From: Bacteroidales bacterium
GTDB lineage: Bacteria; Bacteroidota; Bacteroidia; Bacteroidales; Prolixibacteraceae
DNA: 64,000 bases
Direction: 5' to 3'
Assembly (NCBI GenBank): GCA_012729335.1
Contig: JAAYDJ010000007.1
Coordinates: 248,001-312,000, forward strand
Shown here: one piece after another, positions 27,065-36,663 of the stretch
Numbering within the stretch: the stretch's first letter is position 1
Layout: each line of letters opens with the position of its first letter
Position numbers and translations under genes: made by a program
The notes under the pieces: generated by a model
What the model was told of the DNA's origin: nothing
Databases searched by the model: none
Seen by the model: only the letters and a program-made list of their open reading frames with translations

Positions 27065-28008
27065 GCAGGAGGCTGCGCCTCACCCACCCATTCGATGCTT
27101 TTAAAGGGCCATACAGAGGTGTGGCCCCGTTCGTCGCGCAGTCTGAGCTGCCCGAATTCGTCGACGCCATCCACCACGGCTCTGAATAACCTGTCGCCCT
27201 GACGGTAAGTACGGTATTCTTCCCTTCCCAGCATCAGGGCGAGGTAGCGGTCGCTGATGGCGCCCACGTCTCCGAGAGCCAGCCGGTCATACCATACAAG
27301 GATGGCGCTGGCCAATTCTGTCAGGCACTCCTTGAGGTCATATTCCCGGCTGGTCAGCATCCGCAGCGAGACAGCCTGCGGCAAATGAGAGGGGAAGGAT
27401 TCCTGATTGACATTAAGTCCGACCCCGGCTACAGTCCACCGGAGATGGTCGCCCATCACACTGTTCTCAATGAGGATGCCGGCGATCTTCCGGTTTCCGG
27501 CATAAATGTCGTTGGGCCATTTGATGGTCACCCGGTTGGCGAACTGAGGGCGGAGTTCACGGCCCTCAGGGGCATCCTGCCCTTCACCGGAAGCAGGGGT
27601 ATGGTGTGCCTCTCCGCCGACATGGTTGCTCCGGGATTCACCGGGATTCAGGGAATGGCGGACTTCAGGGACGTCAGGGCCGCAGCAGGCTTCCTGCCCC
27701 GTCTTGCCGGCCAGAAAATCAGCCAGCCCCAGCGAAATCACCTGAGACAACTGAAACTGACGTGATGCCTCCAGAAACCGGGGCTCCAATATCAGGCTAA
27801 AGGTGAGGTTTTTTCCAGCCTCGCTTTCCCAGACATTCTGACCATATCCGCGGCCCCGGGTCTGACGTTGTGTCCACACCAGGCACCCTTCTTCAGCCTC
27901 CCGGACTGCCAGCAAGGCGGTGGCATAGTTGTTGGTGGAGGGAGTTTGATCAAGATAAATGATCCGGAGCCGGGTGTTCCCGGCGTTCCTGGTTGTTTCC
28001 GTGGCCAT
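27061..28008 (-). CDS. birA: Biotin-[acetyl-CoA-carboxylase] ligase with an inserted loop
   Basis: Attaches biotin to carboxyl-carrier proteins. The 315-residue protein lacks an N-terminal HTH, so it is not a repressor. Catalytic segments: STNNYATAL (24-32), the biotinyl-AMP loop GRGYGQNVWES (51-62), KWPNDIYAG, and KIAGILIEN. Between FLAGKTGQE and VTIKWPND there are about 50 low-complexity residues (roughly 104-155, rich in Gly, Glu, Pro, His) which normal ligands lack. The DNA there has near-direct repeats (CCGGGATTC twice). The C-terminal SH3-like domain is present (GDRLFRAVVDGVDEFGQLRL). Confidence 0.92.
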   Translation of the reverse strand: MATETTRNAGNTRLRIIYLDQTPSTNNYATALLAVREAEEGCLVWTQRQTRGRGYGQNVWESEAGKNLTFSLILEPRFLEASRQFQLSQVISLGLADFLAGKTGQEACCGPDVPEVRHSLNPGESRSNHVGGEAHHTPASGEGQDAPEGRELRPQFANRVTIKWPNDIYAGNRKIAGILIENSVMGDHLRWTVAGVGLNVNQESFPSHLPQAVSLRMLTSREYDLKECLTELASAILVWYDRLALGDVGAISDRYLALMLGREEYRTYRQGDRLFRAVVDGVDEFGQLRLRDERGHTSVWPFKSIEWVGEAQPPA

Positions 28009-28121
28009 GGCTTTCCTTTGTTATGGGTGAAACCTTTCCGCTTTCACCAGAAAGAACAAAGGTAACTTTAATTTGCGTGAAAAGCTGTGGCAGGCTGAAA
28101 TCGACACGGTATCATTTTCTT

Positions 28122-28129
28122 ATCTTTGT
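28122..28129 (+). promoter_or_regulatory. Candidate -7 box for the rsfS-pssA operon
   Basis: TATCTTTG, exact TAnnTTTG match, 17 nt before the rsfS ATG. No clear -33 TTTG at the right spacing was seen. Confidence 0.45.
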
Positions 28130-28146
28130 ACGGATAAACAGTTTAA

Positions 28147-28521
28147 ATGAAGAAAAAAGAGGTACCCACTTTAAAGGTTGTGGATGCTGCCGTGGAAGGC
28201 ATCAGGCGGCTCAAGGGAAAAAAGATAGCAATCATAGATCTGACCTCCATTCACCACACGGAATGCGGTTATTTCATTATTTGTCACGGCACCTCCAATA
28301 CCCAGGCGGAGGCCATCGCCCGCTCGGTGGAGGATACCGTTGCGGAACTTACGGGCCTGAAGACCTGGCACAAGGATGGTTACCGCAACGCGATCTGGAT
28401 CCTGCTCGACTACGGAGACCTGATGGTTCACGTTTTCAGGGAGGAAGCCCGCCATTTCTACAACCTCGAAGGTTTGTGGGCCGATGCTACCATGACTCAG
28501 CTTGAAGACGAAGTGAACTGA
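28147..28521 (+). CDS. rsfS: Ribosome silencing factor RsfS
   Basis: Binds ribosomal protein uL14 and keeps subunits apart when nutrients are low. 124 residues, family size. Motifs: KKIAIIDLTSIHHTECGYFI, CHGTSNTQAEAIA, and the C-terminal ILLDYGDLMVHVFREEARHF-YNLEGLW, which is diagnostic. First gene of a seven-gene run on the same strand (ftsH, LUD, DUF2007, cdsA, psd, pssA). Divergent from birA, as in other Bacteroidota. Confidence 0.95.
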   Translation: MKKKEVPTLKVVDAAVEGIRRLKGKKIAIIDLTSIHHTECGYFIICHGTSNTQAEAIARSVEDTVAELTGLKTWHKDGYRNAIWILLDYGDLMVHVFREEARHFYNLEGLWADATMTQLEDEVN

Positions 28522-28588
28522 ACCCGGAGAAGCGGAACAGCATGGTGCTTCGACGGCAATTGAACGAATAAATGTTTGAAAAATAGAT

Positions 28589-30667
28589 ATGTCAGAAAAC
28601 AATAAAAAGAACAATTCGGAACAGAAACGTGATCCCGGCAGTCCATTCGGGATGCCAGGTGGTTCTCAGCGGCCCAAATTCAATCCCTATTGGTTTTATG
28701 GGATCATAGCGGTCCTTTTTCTGGTGGTCAATTACTATTTCACGGGGACCAAGGGCCCCGTGGAGACCAACTGGAATAAGGTCAGGACCACTATGTTGGC
28801 AAACCATGACGTGGAACGCATCGTGGTGGTCAACAATGAGAAGGCCCTGCTTTACCTTAAGAAGAATAGTGAGGCCAAATACAAGGATGAGCTGGAAGGT
28901 ACTTTTACCAAGCCTGCGGAAGGGGGGCCTCATTTTTACTGGACGATAGGTTCTGTGGAGACCTTCGAGGAGAAGCTCATGGAGGCCCAGGAGGGTTTTG
29001 CCGATGCCGACAAGGTGGAGGCCGAATATCGCAATGAGCGCAACTGGATGAGTGAGATTCTCTGGTCGCTGGGGCCTTTTGTACTGCTTATTTTGTTGTG
29101 GTGGTGGATATTCAGGCGTATGAGCAAAGGTGCCGGAGGAGGCGGTGGCGGAATTTTCAGTGTGGGCAAGTCGCAGGCCAGGGTCTTCGACAAGGATTCC
29201 CGGGTCAACACCACCTTCAAGGATGTCGCGGGATTGTCGGAAGCCAAGCAGGAGGTGGAGGAGATCGTGGAGTTTCTCAAGAATCCCACCAAATTCACCA
29301 AACTGGGGGGTAAGATTCCCAAGGGGGCTCTACTGGTAGGGCCTCCCGGAACAGGAAAGACCTTGCTGGCCAAGGCAGTGGCCGGTGAGGCCAACGTGCC
29401 CTTCTTTTCCATGTCGGGTTCCGATTTTGTGGAGATGTTTGTAGGGGTAGGGGCTTCGCGGGTAAGGGATCTCTTCAAGCAGGCCAAGGAAAAGGCGCCC
29501 TGTATTGTTTTCATCGACGAGATTGACGCCATTGGGCGGGCCCGCGGAAGGAACCCCAATTTCGGCTCCAACGACGAGCGTGAGAACACCCTCAACCAGT
29601 TGCTCACGGAAATGGACGGATTCGATACCAACAGCGGGGTAATTGTGCTGGCGGCCACCAACCGGGCCGATATCCTCGACAGGGCGCTGATGCGTGCCGG
29701 CCGTTTCGACCGCCAGATTCACGTGGAACTCCCCGATCTGAACGAAAGGGCCGAAATCTTCAATGTGCACCTGAAGCCTTTGAAACTCAATGAGGATGTG
29801 CAGGTGAGTTTCCTGGCCAAGCAAACTCCCGGATTTTCGGGTGCCGATATTGCCAATGTGTGTAACGAAGCGGCCCTGATCGCCGCCCGGAAAAGTCATG
29901 AGAGCGTCACCCGGCAGGATTTTCTGGATGCTGTGGACCGCATTGTGGGCGGATTGGAGAAAAAGAACAAAATCATCTCGATCGACGAGAAAAAGACCAT
30001 AGCCTATCATGAGGCGGGGCATGCCACCATCAGCTGGCTGCTGCCCTATGCCCATCCCCTGGTGAAGGTAACCATCGTTCCCCGTGGGAAAGCCCTGGGG
30101 GCCGCCTGGTATCTGCCCGAGGAACGCTCCATCACCACCCGGGAACAGCTTCTCGATGAGATGTGCTCAGCCCTGGGAGGCAGAGCCGCCGAAGAGGTGA
30201 TCTTCGGAAGGGTCTCTTCGGGTGCCCAGAATGACCTGGAGCGCATCACCAAACAGGCCTACGCCATGGTCAGCATCTTCGGAATGAGCGAAAAAATTGG
30301 CACGGTAAGCTTTTATGACTCGACCGGACAGAGTGATTACTCCTTTACGAAACCGTATAGTGAGAAAACGGCGCAGCTGATCGATGAGGAGGCCAAGAAA
30401 ATCATCGACCGCGAGTACCAGAGGGCATTGTCCATACTGCGTGAGCACAAGGAGGGACATGAACAGCTGGCCCAGTTGTTACTTGACCGGGAGGTGATCT
30501 TTTCAGAGGATATGGAGCATATTTTCGGGAAGCGGCCCTGGGATAAACACAAGGAGGCATCTGTCACAGATTCTCCTGCGGAAGGCTTCTCTCCGGCAGC
30601 CGGCGGTTCATCGGAAGCGGGGGAGCCGGGGAAGGCAGGGGCGGATTCTCGCGAAAAGGAGGTTTAG
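28589..30667 (+). CDS. ftsH: ATP-dependent zinc metalloprotease FtsH
   Basis: Membrane AAA+ protease that removes unassembled or damaged membrane proteins. 692 residues. Two transmembrane segments (about 33-51 and 157-174) flank a periplasmic domain. Then Walker A GPPGTGKT (251-258), Walker [12 protein letters not shown], arginine finger region, and the zinc site HEAGH (474-478). The last 45 residues are a Gly/Ser/Ala/Glu-rich tail. Its last codons carry a good ribosome site for the next gene. Standard length and order for the family. Confidence 0.97.
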   Translation: MSENNKKNNSEQKRDPGSPFGMPGGSQRPKFNPYWFYGIIAVLFLVVNYYFTGTKGPVETNWNKVRTTMLANHDVERIVVVNNEKALLYLKKNSEAKYKDELEGTFTKPAEGGPHFYWTIGSVETFEEKLMEAQEGFADADKVEAEYRNERNWMSEILWSLGPFVLLILLWWWIFRRMSKGAGGGGGGIFSVGKSQARVFDKDSRVNTTFKDVAGLSEAKQEVEEIVEFLKNPTKFTKLGGKIPKGALLVGPPGTGKTLLAKAVAGEANVPFFSMSGSDFVEMFVGVGASRVRDLFKQAKEKAPCIVFIDEIDAIGRARGRNPNFGSNDERENTLNQLLTEMDGFDTNSGVIVLAATNRADILDRALMRAGRFDRQIHVELPDLNERAEIFNVHLKPLKLNEDVQVSFLAKQTPGFSGADIANVCNEAALIAARKSHESVTRQDFLDAVDRIVGGLEKKNKIISIDEKKTIAYHEAGHATISWLLPYAHPLVKVTIVPRGKALGAAWYLPEERSITTREQLLDEMCSALGGRAAEEVIFGRVSSGAQNDLERITKQAYAMVSIFGMSEKIGTVSFYDSTGQSDYSFTKPYSEKTAQLIDEEAKKIIDREYQRALSILREHKEGHEQLAQLLLDREVIFSEDMEHIFGKRPWDKHKEASVTDSPAEGFSPAAGGSSEAGEPGKAGADSREKEV

Positions 30668-30668
30668 G

Positions 30669-31310
30669 TTGTCAGCCGCGCAGGCCTCATTGAGGGCTGC
30701 CATCCTCGGGGATCTGAGGAAGGCGGTCGAAGGAAGGGGGGCCATTCCGGCAACGCCTCCGGAAGGGCCCATGCTGACGGCTTTTTCATCTGATCCGGTG
30801 GTGGAGTTCAGGCATAACCTGGAATCGGTCAGCGGGGAGGTGCACATGGTACAAGGTTGGGCAGAGGTCCCTCTCCTGTTGGAGTCCCTGGCTTTGGAAG
30901 CCGGCTGGCAAAGTCTGGTGGTTCCGGAGGAGGCGCTCCGGGCCAGGCTCTCAGGAGATGGGTCGTCTCTTCTACGGGGAGAGCCCCTTCCTGGTGAAGG
31001 GGAGGCCGTGGTCACCGGTTGTGCCGCCCTGGCGGCTTCCACGGGATCAGTGGTGGTCACCTCCGCTATGACGCGGAGCCGTAAGGCCTTTGTCTGGCCA
31101 GGGGTTCACATCGTGGTGGCCCGGGAACAGCAGATCGCCGCCACCCTGGAAGAGGCGTTTGACGCGACACTGAAAACTTCCGGAACGCAGGACCCTTCGA
31201 TGATCACCATCATCACGGGGCCCAGCCGGACCGCCGACATTGAGAAGACCCTGGTGCTGGGCGCCCATGGCCCCTGCAGGCTGGTGGTCATCCTGGTCAG
31301 GGAATTGTAA
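30669..31310 (+). CDS. LUD domain (LutC-like) protein, TTG start
   Basis: 213 residues; the C-terminal segment IITGPSRTADIEKTLVLGAH-GP is the LUD signature shared by LutC/YkgG, and VVVTSAMTRSRKAFVWPGVH fits the family too. LutB/LutA are not nearby, so a role in lactate use is not implied; in Bacteroidota this gene sits next to ftsH. I chose the TTG at 30669, one base after the ftsH stop, because AAGGAGG (30656-30662) lies 6 nt upstream and because family proteins begin just before helix LRAAILGDLRKA. The next Met is too late, at about residue 35. Confidence 0.78.
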   Translation: MSAAQASLRAAILGDLRKAVEGRGAIPATPPEGPMLTAFSSDPVVEFRHNLESVSGEVHMVQGWAEVPLLLESLALEAGWQSLVVPEEALRARLSGDGSSLLRGEPLPGEGEAVVTGCAALAASTGSVVVTSAMTRSRKAFVWPGVHIVVAREQQIAATLEEAFDATLKTSGTQDPSMITIITGPSRTADIEKTLVLGAHGPCRLVVILVREL

Positions 31311-31334
31311 CGGAAACATTTATTGTACAATAGA

Positions 31335-31541
31335 ATGGAAAACGGGTGGAAAGAAGTATTTTTGACGGCTCATGAATACCGGGCGCATATCGCCAGGGAT
31401 ATCCTCGAAGCTGCAGGTATCAGAACCGTCATCCTCGACCAGCAGGATTCAACCTATCTGGTCTTCGGAGAATATAAGGTTTTTGTGGCGGAAGGGGATG
31501 TGCCGGCGGCGCTTGAGCTGTTAAAAGAACTGAAAGATTGA
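31335..31541 (+). CDS. DUF2007 domain protein
   Basis: 68 residues: MENGWKEVFLTAHEYRAHIA, then RDILEAAGIRTVILDQQDS, and YKVFVAEGDVPAALELLKEL. This is the small DUF2007 (ferredoxin-like, putative signal-transducing) fold; ligand unknown. The TGA stop shares four bases with the TTG start of cdsA, so the two are translated in a coupled way. Confidence 0.85.
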   Translation: MENGWKEVFLTAHEYRAHIARDILEAAGIRTVILDQQDSTYLVFGEYKVFVAEGDVPAALELLKELKD

Positions 31542-32365
31542 AGGCACTGGTGACACGCACGCTTTCGGGCGTTTTGTTTGCTGCGGGGATGGTAGCGGGG
31601 ATGGTGATTCATCCGCTTCTTTTTGCCGTGGTTTTTTTGCTGCTCACCATTTTCGTGCTGCTGGAGTTTTATGATTTTTGTGCTCTGGCGGGGGCAACCC
31701 CTTCCCGGAGCTGGGGGGCCTTCCTGGGAGCGCTTTTCTTTCTGCTCTTTTTCGCCGTGGCGGCCGGATATCTTCCCGTAAGGGCGGCAGGTGTGTTGCC
31801 CCTTCTCCCTTTGCCCCTGCTCATTATTGAACTTTACCGCCGGCAGGAACATCCGCTGGCCAACATGGCCTTCTCCCTGGCCGGCTTTCTATATGTGGTG
31901 GTACCTATGAGCATGGCTTCCCTGCTGATCTTCACCCGCGACGGGGAGTCTTCCCGTTTCTATCCCTGGATTCTCTTTGGGGTCACCCTCACCATCTGGC
32001 TTTACGACTCGGGAGCCTATCTGCTGGGAACGGCCTTCGGGAAGCATCGCCTTTTCGAGCGGATCTCCCCTCGTAAATCGTGGGAGGGGGTCCTTGGCGG
32101 AGGGGTCACGGCCATGCTGACCGGTATACTTAATGCCCGGCTCTTTCCGGCCCTGGAACTCCACCACTGGCTGGTTATCAGTGCCATTGTTATCCTCTTC
32201 GGTACCTGGGGCGACCTGGTGGAATCCCTGTTGAAAAGGAGCCTCCAGATCAAGGATTCGGGGAGTGTCCTGCCCGGTCATGGCGGTTTCCTTGACAGGT
32301 TCGACAGCTTCCTGCTGGTCCTGCCCATAGTGGCCATGTGGCTCTGGATCACCGGAATATTATAA
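31538..32365 (+). CDS. cdsA: Phosphatidate cytidylyltransferase, TTG start
   Basis: Makes CDP-diacylglycerol from phosphatidate and CTP in the inner membrane. 275 residues with about seven hydrophobic spans. The family signature lies near 230-256: S-LLKRSLQIKDSGSVLPGHG-GFLDRFD. Start: TTG at 31538 overlapping the DUF2007 stop (TTGA), giving MKALVTRTLSGV, the usual N-terminus. Feeds both psd and pssA downstream. Confidence 0.94.
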   Translation: MKALVTRTLSGVLFAAGMVAGMVIHPLLFAVVFLLLTIFVLLEFYDFCALAGATPSRSWGAFLGALFFLLFFAVAAGYLPVRAAGVLPLLPLPLLIIELYRRQEHPLANMAFSLAGFLYVVVPMSMASLLIFTRDGESSRFYPWILFGVTLTIWLYDSGAYLLGTAFGKHRLFERISPRKSWEGVLGGGVTAMLTGILNARLFPALELHHWLVISAIVILFGTWGDLVESLLKRSLQIKDSGSVLPGHGGFLDRFDSFLLVLPIVAMWLWITGIL

Positions 32366-33049
32366 ATGAGTGCAAAACTGAACAGCATGACAATACACAA
32401 GGAAGGATTTAAGATCATCCCATGGATAGTGGCCCTGGTGCTGCTGCTGAATCTGGCGGCCTGGGGGCTGACAGGGGCTTCTTTTCTTTTTTATGCGGTA
32501 CTGGTGGTTACCCTGCCGATCCTTTTACTGGGGATCTGGTTTTTCCGGGACCCGGGGATTCGGGCGGAGGCCCTTCCCGGCCAGGTGCTCTCCTCTGCCG
32601 ACGGTCAGGTGGTGGTCATCGAACCGGTGACTGATACCGAGTACTTCCGCGACGAGCGGCTTCAGGTGTCGGTGTTTATGTCGGTATTCAACGTTCACAT
32701 CAATCATGTCCCCATTGCCGGGGAAATCGTGTACCAGAAGCACCATGCGGGAAAATTCCTGCCGGCCAACCTGGCCAAGTCCTCTGGTGAGAACGAGCGG
32801 TGCACCACGGTCATCCGTACTTCCGACGGGGAGGAGGTGCTGGTCAGACAGATCGCCGGTCTGGTGGCCCGCAGAATTGTAACGTACAAAAAGCCGGGAG
32901 AGAAGGTGACCCTCCGTGACCAGCTCGGATTCATCCGGTTCGGTTCCCGGGTCGACCTGTTGCTGCCCATGACATCCGTGGTAAAAGTGGAACTGGGACA
33001 GAAGGTGCAGGGCGGACAAACCCTGATTGCAGCGCTCCGCCAGGAATAA
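32366..33049 (+). CDS. psd: Phosphatidylserine decarboxylase proenzyme
   Basis: Makes phosphatidylethanolamine from phosphatidylserine. 227 residues, the short psd-like (type 2) form. N-terminal hydrophobic pair (about 19-60), then SADGQVVVIEP, SVFNVHINHVPIAGEI, and the self-cleavage site RFGSR (Gly193-Ser194), which yields the pyruvoyl group. Start at 32366, touching the cdsA stop; an ATG at 32387 (MTIHKEGF) is closer to the N-terminus seen in relatives. Confidence 0.94.
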   Translation: MSAKLNSMTIHKEGFKIIPWIVALVLLLNLAAWGLTGASFLFYAVLVVTLPILLLGIWFFRDPGIRAEALPGQVLSSADGQVVVIEPVTDTEYFRDERLQVSVFMSVFNVHINHVPIAGEIVYQKHHAGKFLPANLAKSSGENERCTTVIRTSDGEEVLVRQIAGLVARRIVTYKKPGEKVTLRDQLGFIRFGSRVDLLLPMTSVVKVELGQKVQGGQTLIAALRQE

Positions 33050-33066
33050 TTTTATACATTCGAAGT

Positions 33067-33813
33067 ATGAAGAGGCTTTTTGGCTTTGTTCCTAATCTGA
33101 TCACCCTTCTGAACCTCACCTCAGGGGTGCTGGCGGTGATTTTTGCCCTGGAGGGGAGCCTGACCCATGCCGGGATACTCATCCTTATGGCTGGAATATT
33201 TGATTTTCTGGATGGTTTCTCGGCGCGGCTGCTGAAGGCTTATTCCCCCTTGGGTAAGGAGCTGGACTCGCTGGCCGATGTGGTTTCCTTTGGTGTAGCC
33301 CCCGGAATGATCGCTTTTGTACTCATGAAAAAGGCGCTTCCCGGGATGAACCTTCCCCTGCACATCCTCCCGGGCCACCTGTGGAGCTGGCCGCTCCTTC
33401 TCTCGCCATTGATGATCCCTGCCTTCTCTGCGCTGCGGCTCGCAAAATTCAATATCGATACCCGGCAGAGCGTCAACTTCATCGGCATGCCCACCCCCGC
33501 CAATGCCATCCTCTGGGCCTCCTTCGCCCTCATCGCCGGCTTTGACAAATCTAGCGAAGTCCCCATGCTGCTCTTTACCAGCAGCAACCTGCTGGTGACC
33601 GCGGTGATCACCTCCCTGCTCCTCGTGTCGGAACTGCCCATGTTCAGTCTGAAATTCAGCGGTCTCTCCGTGAGAGAAAACTGGTACCGCTATATCTTCC
33701 TGCTGACCGCCCTCCTGCTCCTCCTCTTTCTGAAACTCTACGGACTGCCTGTCATCATCCTCCTTTATATCGCCATGTCAGTGGCCTTTTACCTCCTGAA
33801 AATAGACCTCTGA
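33067..33813 (+). CDS. pssA: CDP-diacylglycerol-serine O-phosphatidyltransferase
   Basis: Joins CDP-diacylglycerol and serine to phosphatidylserine. 248 residues with about seven spans. The CDP-alcohol phosphotransferase motif is complete: D49 G50, A53 R54, G63, D67, D71 (DG-x2-AR-x8-G-x3-D-x3-D). Last gene of the operon; its TGA stop is also the first unit of a heptamer tandem array. The order cdsA-psd-pssA covers the whole route to phosphatidylethanolamine. Confidence 0.95.
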   Translation: MKRLFGFVPNLITLLNLTSGVLAVIFALEGSLTHAGILILMAGIFDFLDGFSARLLKAYSPLGKELDSLADVVSFGVAPGMIAFVLMKKALPGMNLPLHILPGHLWSWPLLLSPLMIPAFSALRLAKFNIDTRQSVNFIGMPTPANAILWASFALIAGFDKSSEVPMLLFTSSNLLVTAVITSLLLVSELPMFSLKFSGLSVRENWYRYIFLLTALLLLLFLKLYGLPVIILLYIAMSVAFYLLKIDL

Positions 33814-33979
33814 CTCCCGACTCCAGATTTCGGATTTCGGATTCCCACATTCCCGACTCAAGACTCAAGACTCCCGACTCAAGACTCCCGACTCCCGACG
33901 CAAGATTCAAGATTCCAGACTCAAGACTCAAGATTCCCACATTCCAGATTCCAGATTCCAGATTCCCGACTCCAGATTA
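33811..33979 (+). repeat. Degenerate heptamer array (GAYTCNN) between pssA and the PIF1 gene
   Basis: About 24 units of the form GACTCCC, GACTCAA, GATTCCA, GATTTCG in direct tandem, interrupted twice by the 8-mer ACATTCCC/ACATTCCA. The array starts in the TGA of pssA and runs to the TAA of the convergent PIF1-like gene (complement of CCAGATTA), so it fills the whole intergenic space and forms both stop codons or touches them. Confidence 0.9.
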
Positions 33980-36472
33980 TCTATCAGACAAGTCCAGCTC
34001 CCCGAGGCTGCTTTGGATTAATTTGATTTCGGTATAGGAGAGATCGCTGCCCAGAGCTTCCCTGGCTTCTGCGAGGGTAGCGTGCCGGTTGCTGCTCAGC
34101 CAGCGGGCCACTTTTCTGATTTTCTCCTCCGGAACCACCTCTGACAGGCTGAGCTCCCCTGCGAGGACCAACGCGGCCAGATGGCTTTCAATGGTGTAAT
34201 GGGAGAGATCCCGTTCCAGGGCAATCTTGCGTGCCGACTTCCCCTGCCTGAACATCTCCAGGGTGACCTGCCGGGTATTCTTCTTTTTGGGGGCTTCCAC
34301 GAATACGGATCCTGTATCGCCTGCGTCGATGCCGTTTTCCTGGCAATAGTGAAGGATCAGGGTGATGAGTTCTGCTCCGAAGCGCTTCACCTTGGTTTTG
34401 CCCAAGCCTTTGATGTTTTCGAGTTGTTTGCGGGTGACGGGCAGGTCGGTAAGGATTTGCTGGAGGGATTTCTGTGGCAGGATGCGGTAAGGCTGGACGC
34501 CATTTTCCCCTGCCTTTTCGGTGCGCCAGCCATTAAGGAGCTTGTAGAGCCGGGGGTGAAGCTGCACGGCTCCGGTTTTGGCCGGGCGGGCCACCAGTCC
34601 CCTCAGATAGCGGGGCGTGTCGAGGGCTGCCAGCGCCCTGGCTTTGAGTAACCCCTCCACTGAGAAATCATTCTGGGTTACACGCAGGGATTCCAGAAAG
34701 AGATGGAGCGTTTCGGAGATCCGTACTGTCGATTCCAGAATAGCCTTCTTTACCTCGCGGTTGTCGGTTTCCAGGGTAGCCTCCTCCAGTGGTGGTACCA
34801 CCAGCAACTGGCAGTGGCTGGTGAACCACTCTCCGGCTTTGGAGAGCCGCTCCCTGAACCAGGGATCTTCGCTTCCGCGCTTTTCAATGCTTACCAGACT
34901 CCTGACCTGGCTCAGAAACCGCTCCGCCACGGGGGCCAGTTCCTCTCTGATCCTGGTCTCGGCCAGCAGGAGCTGCTCCCTGAGGTTGCCCGAAAGGGTC
35001 TCCCGGTTTTCGACACACAGTTTCTGGGTGTAGCGGAGGTTCCGCAGCAGAGGGCCCATGTCGAACAGTTCTTCGAGCAGGCTGATCAGGTATGCCCCAC
35101 TGGCCTTCTCGAGGTCGGCTTCTCCTGGAGCGTGGTTTTCGGCTTCACGGGTAAAAGCCAGGACCGTGTTGTCGGTTTTTATAGCCGACCGGGTGAGCTG
35201 GGAGCCCAGGACCAGCCCCTCGAGGGAGCGGCAGCGGCTTAAGGCGACGTAAACCTGTCCATGGGCAAAACTGGCTTTGGCGTCGATGATGGCCTTGTCG
35301 AAGGTGAGCCCCTGGCTTTTATGGATGGTGATGGCCCAGGCCAGCTTCAGGGGCAACTGGCGGAAACTGCCGATCTCCTCCTCGATGATTTCGCGGGTCT
35401 CCTCGTGCAGGGAGTAGCGCATGTTGGCCCATTCGGCCGGTTCCACCTCCAGCGGTTCAGCTTCTCCCGTGCAGGAGACTTCCACCCTGTCGGCACTGAT
35501 GGCCGTGATGCGGCCGATTTTTCCGTTGTACCACCTTTTCTCGGGCTGGATATCATTCTTGATGAACATCACCTGGGCGCCCTCCCTGAGGCGGAGTTCA
35601 GGTTCCGTGGGCCAGGAGAGTTCCGGAAAATCACCTTTCACCTCCGCGGAGAAACGAAATGTCTCCCCGGGAAGCTGCTCCAGTTTGGTTTCATTGAGCT
35701 GACGGGCCTGCCAGTTATGGGTGACCAGGGTGATCCATCCTTCCCCGTCGGGGGGGTCAAAGCCGGGCTCATACCTCTGATTGAGGGTTTCAAGGGTGTC
35801 ATCATCGACCATGTTCTCTCTGATGCGGTTCAGCAGTTCAATGAAACGCAGGTTGCTTTGGCGGAAGATCTGTTTCAGCTCGATGGTGATAAAGCGGGCA
35901 TCGCGCAGAGCCAGGCTGCTGAAAAAATAAGGGGAATCATAGAAGCGGCGCAGGATCTCCCATTCCTGTTCCTTGGCCACAGGAGCCAACTGCTGCAGAT
36001 CGCCGATCATCAGGATCTGTACTCCGCCGAAGGGTTTGAACCGGTTGCGAAAACGGCGCAGGACCCTGTCCATGGCATCCAGCAGGTCGGCCCTGACCAT
36101 GCTGATCTCATCAATGACCAGCAGATCGAGGCTTTTAAAGATGGAGATCTTCTCGCGATGGTACCGCTGTACAGGCTCCTCCCGGCGTTCGCCCTCTGCT
36201 GAAACTGCAGGCCGCTCCACCCCGGGAAGGAACCCGGGAACCTGGGGCCCCAGGCTGAATTGAAAAAAGGAATGGATGGTGACGCCTCCTGCGTTGATGG
36301 CGGCGACTCCCGTGGGGGCAACCACCACCATCCGCTTTGGCGACTCCTGGCGCAACTGGTGCAGAAAGGTAGTCTTGCCCGTTCCTGCTTTTCCGGTGAG
36401 GAAAATATTCTCCCCTGTGTTTCTGAGAAATGCACGGGCCAGCTCAAGCTGGGGATTGGTGTCGAGGTCCAT
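33977..36472 (-). CDS. PIF1-family DNA helicase with HRDC and HTH C-terminal domains
   Basis: ATP-driven 5'-3' helicase of superfamily 1. 831 residues. Walker A TGKAGTGKTT (26-35), Walker B LLVIDEISM, motif III-like MIGDLQQLAPV, and the C-terminal motifs AITIHKSQGLTFD and VYVALSRCRSLEGL. After the helicase core is a helical region, then an HRDC-like unit (LPVTRKQLENIKGLGKTKVK, about 665-705) and a helix-turn-helix (ARKIALERDLSHYTIESHLA, about 750-780), as in YpbB/RecQ-type tails. Acts on replication or recombination intermediates, G-quadruplexes or R-loops by family analogy. Its stop codon touches the heptamer array. Confidence 0.9.
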   Translation of the reverse strand: MDLDTNPQLELARAFLRNTGENIFLTGKAGTGKTTFLHQLRQESPKRMVVVAPTGVAAINAGGVTIHSFFQFSLGPQVPGFLPGVERPAVSAEGERREEPVQRYHREKISIFKSLDLLVIDEISMVRADLLDAMDRVLRRFRNRFKPFGGVQILMIGDLQQLAPVAKEQEWEILRRFYDSPYFFSSLALRDARFITIELKQIFRQSNLRFIELLNRIRENMVDDDTLETLNQRYEPGFDPPDGEGWITLVTHNWQARQLNETKLEQLPGETFRFSAEVKGDFPELSWPTEPELRLREGAQVMFIKNDIQPEKRWYNGKIGRITAISADRVEVSCTGEAEPLEVEPAEWANMRYSLHEETREIIEEEIGSFRQLPLKLAWAITIHKSQGLTFDKAIIDAKASFAHGQVYVALSRCRSLEGLVLGSQLTRSAIKTDNTVLAFTREAENHAPGEADLEKASGAYLISLLEELFDMGPLLRNLRYTQKLCVENRETLSGNLREQLLLAETRIREELAPVAERFLSQVRSLVSIEKRGSEDPWFRERLSKAGEWFTSHCQLLVVPPLEEATLETDNREVKKAILESTVRISETLHLFLESLRVTQNDFSVEGLLKARALAALDTPRYLRGLVARPAKTGAVQLHPRLYKLLNGWRTEKAGENGVQPYRILPQKSLQQILTDLPVTRKQLENIKGLGKTKVKRFGAELITLILHYCQENGIDAGDTGSVFVEAPKKKNTRQVTLEMFRQGKSARKIALERDLSHYTIESHLAALVLAGELSLSEVVPEEKIRKVARWLSSNRHATLAEAREALGSDLSYTEIKLIQSSLGELDLSDR

Positions 36473-36663
36473 TTGCTCTTCCGTATAAAGAGGCTAAGTT
36501 AACCAAATTCCCCTGAATACCTGACATGTTCTTTCCCCTTCAAGCCTCCACCCCGAAAAAGGTTAAAGGGATCTCTTCCCGGTGCCTGACAGGGAGATTT
36601 GGATGGTTCCGATGGAAGATGCCGTTGGAAGGTTGCGTCGGATATCGCCCGGGACCTCCGGAG

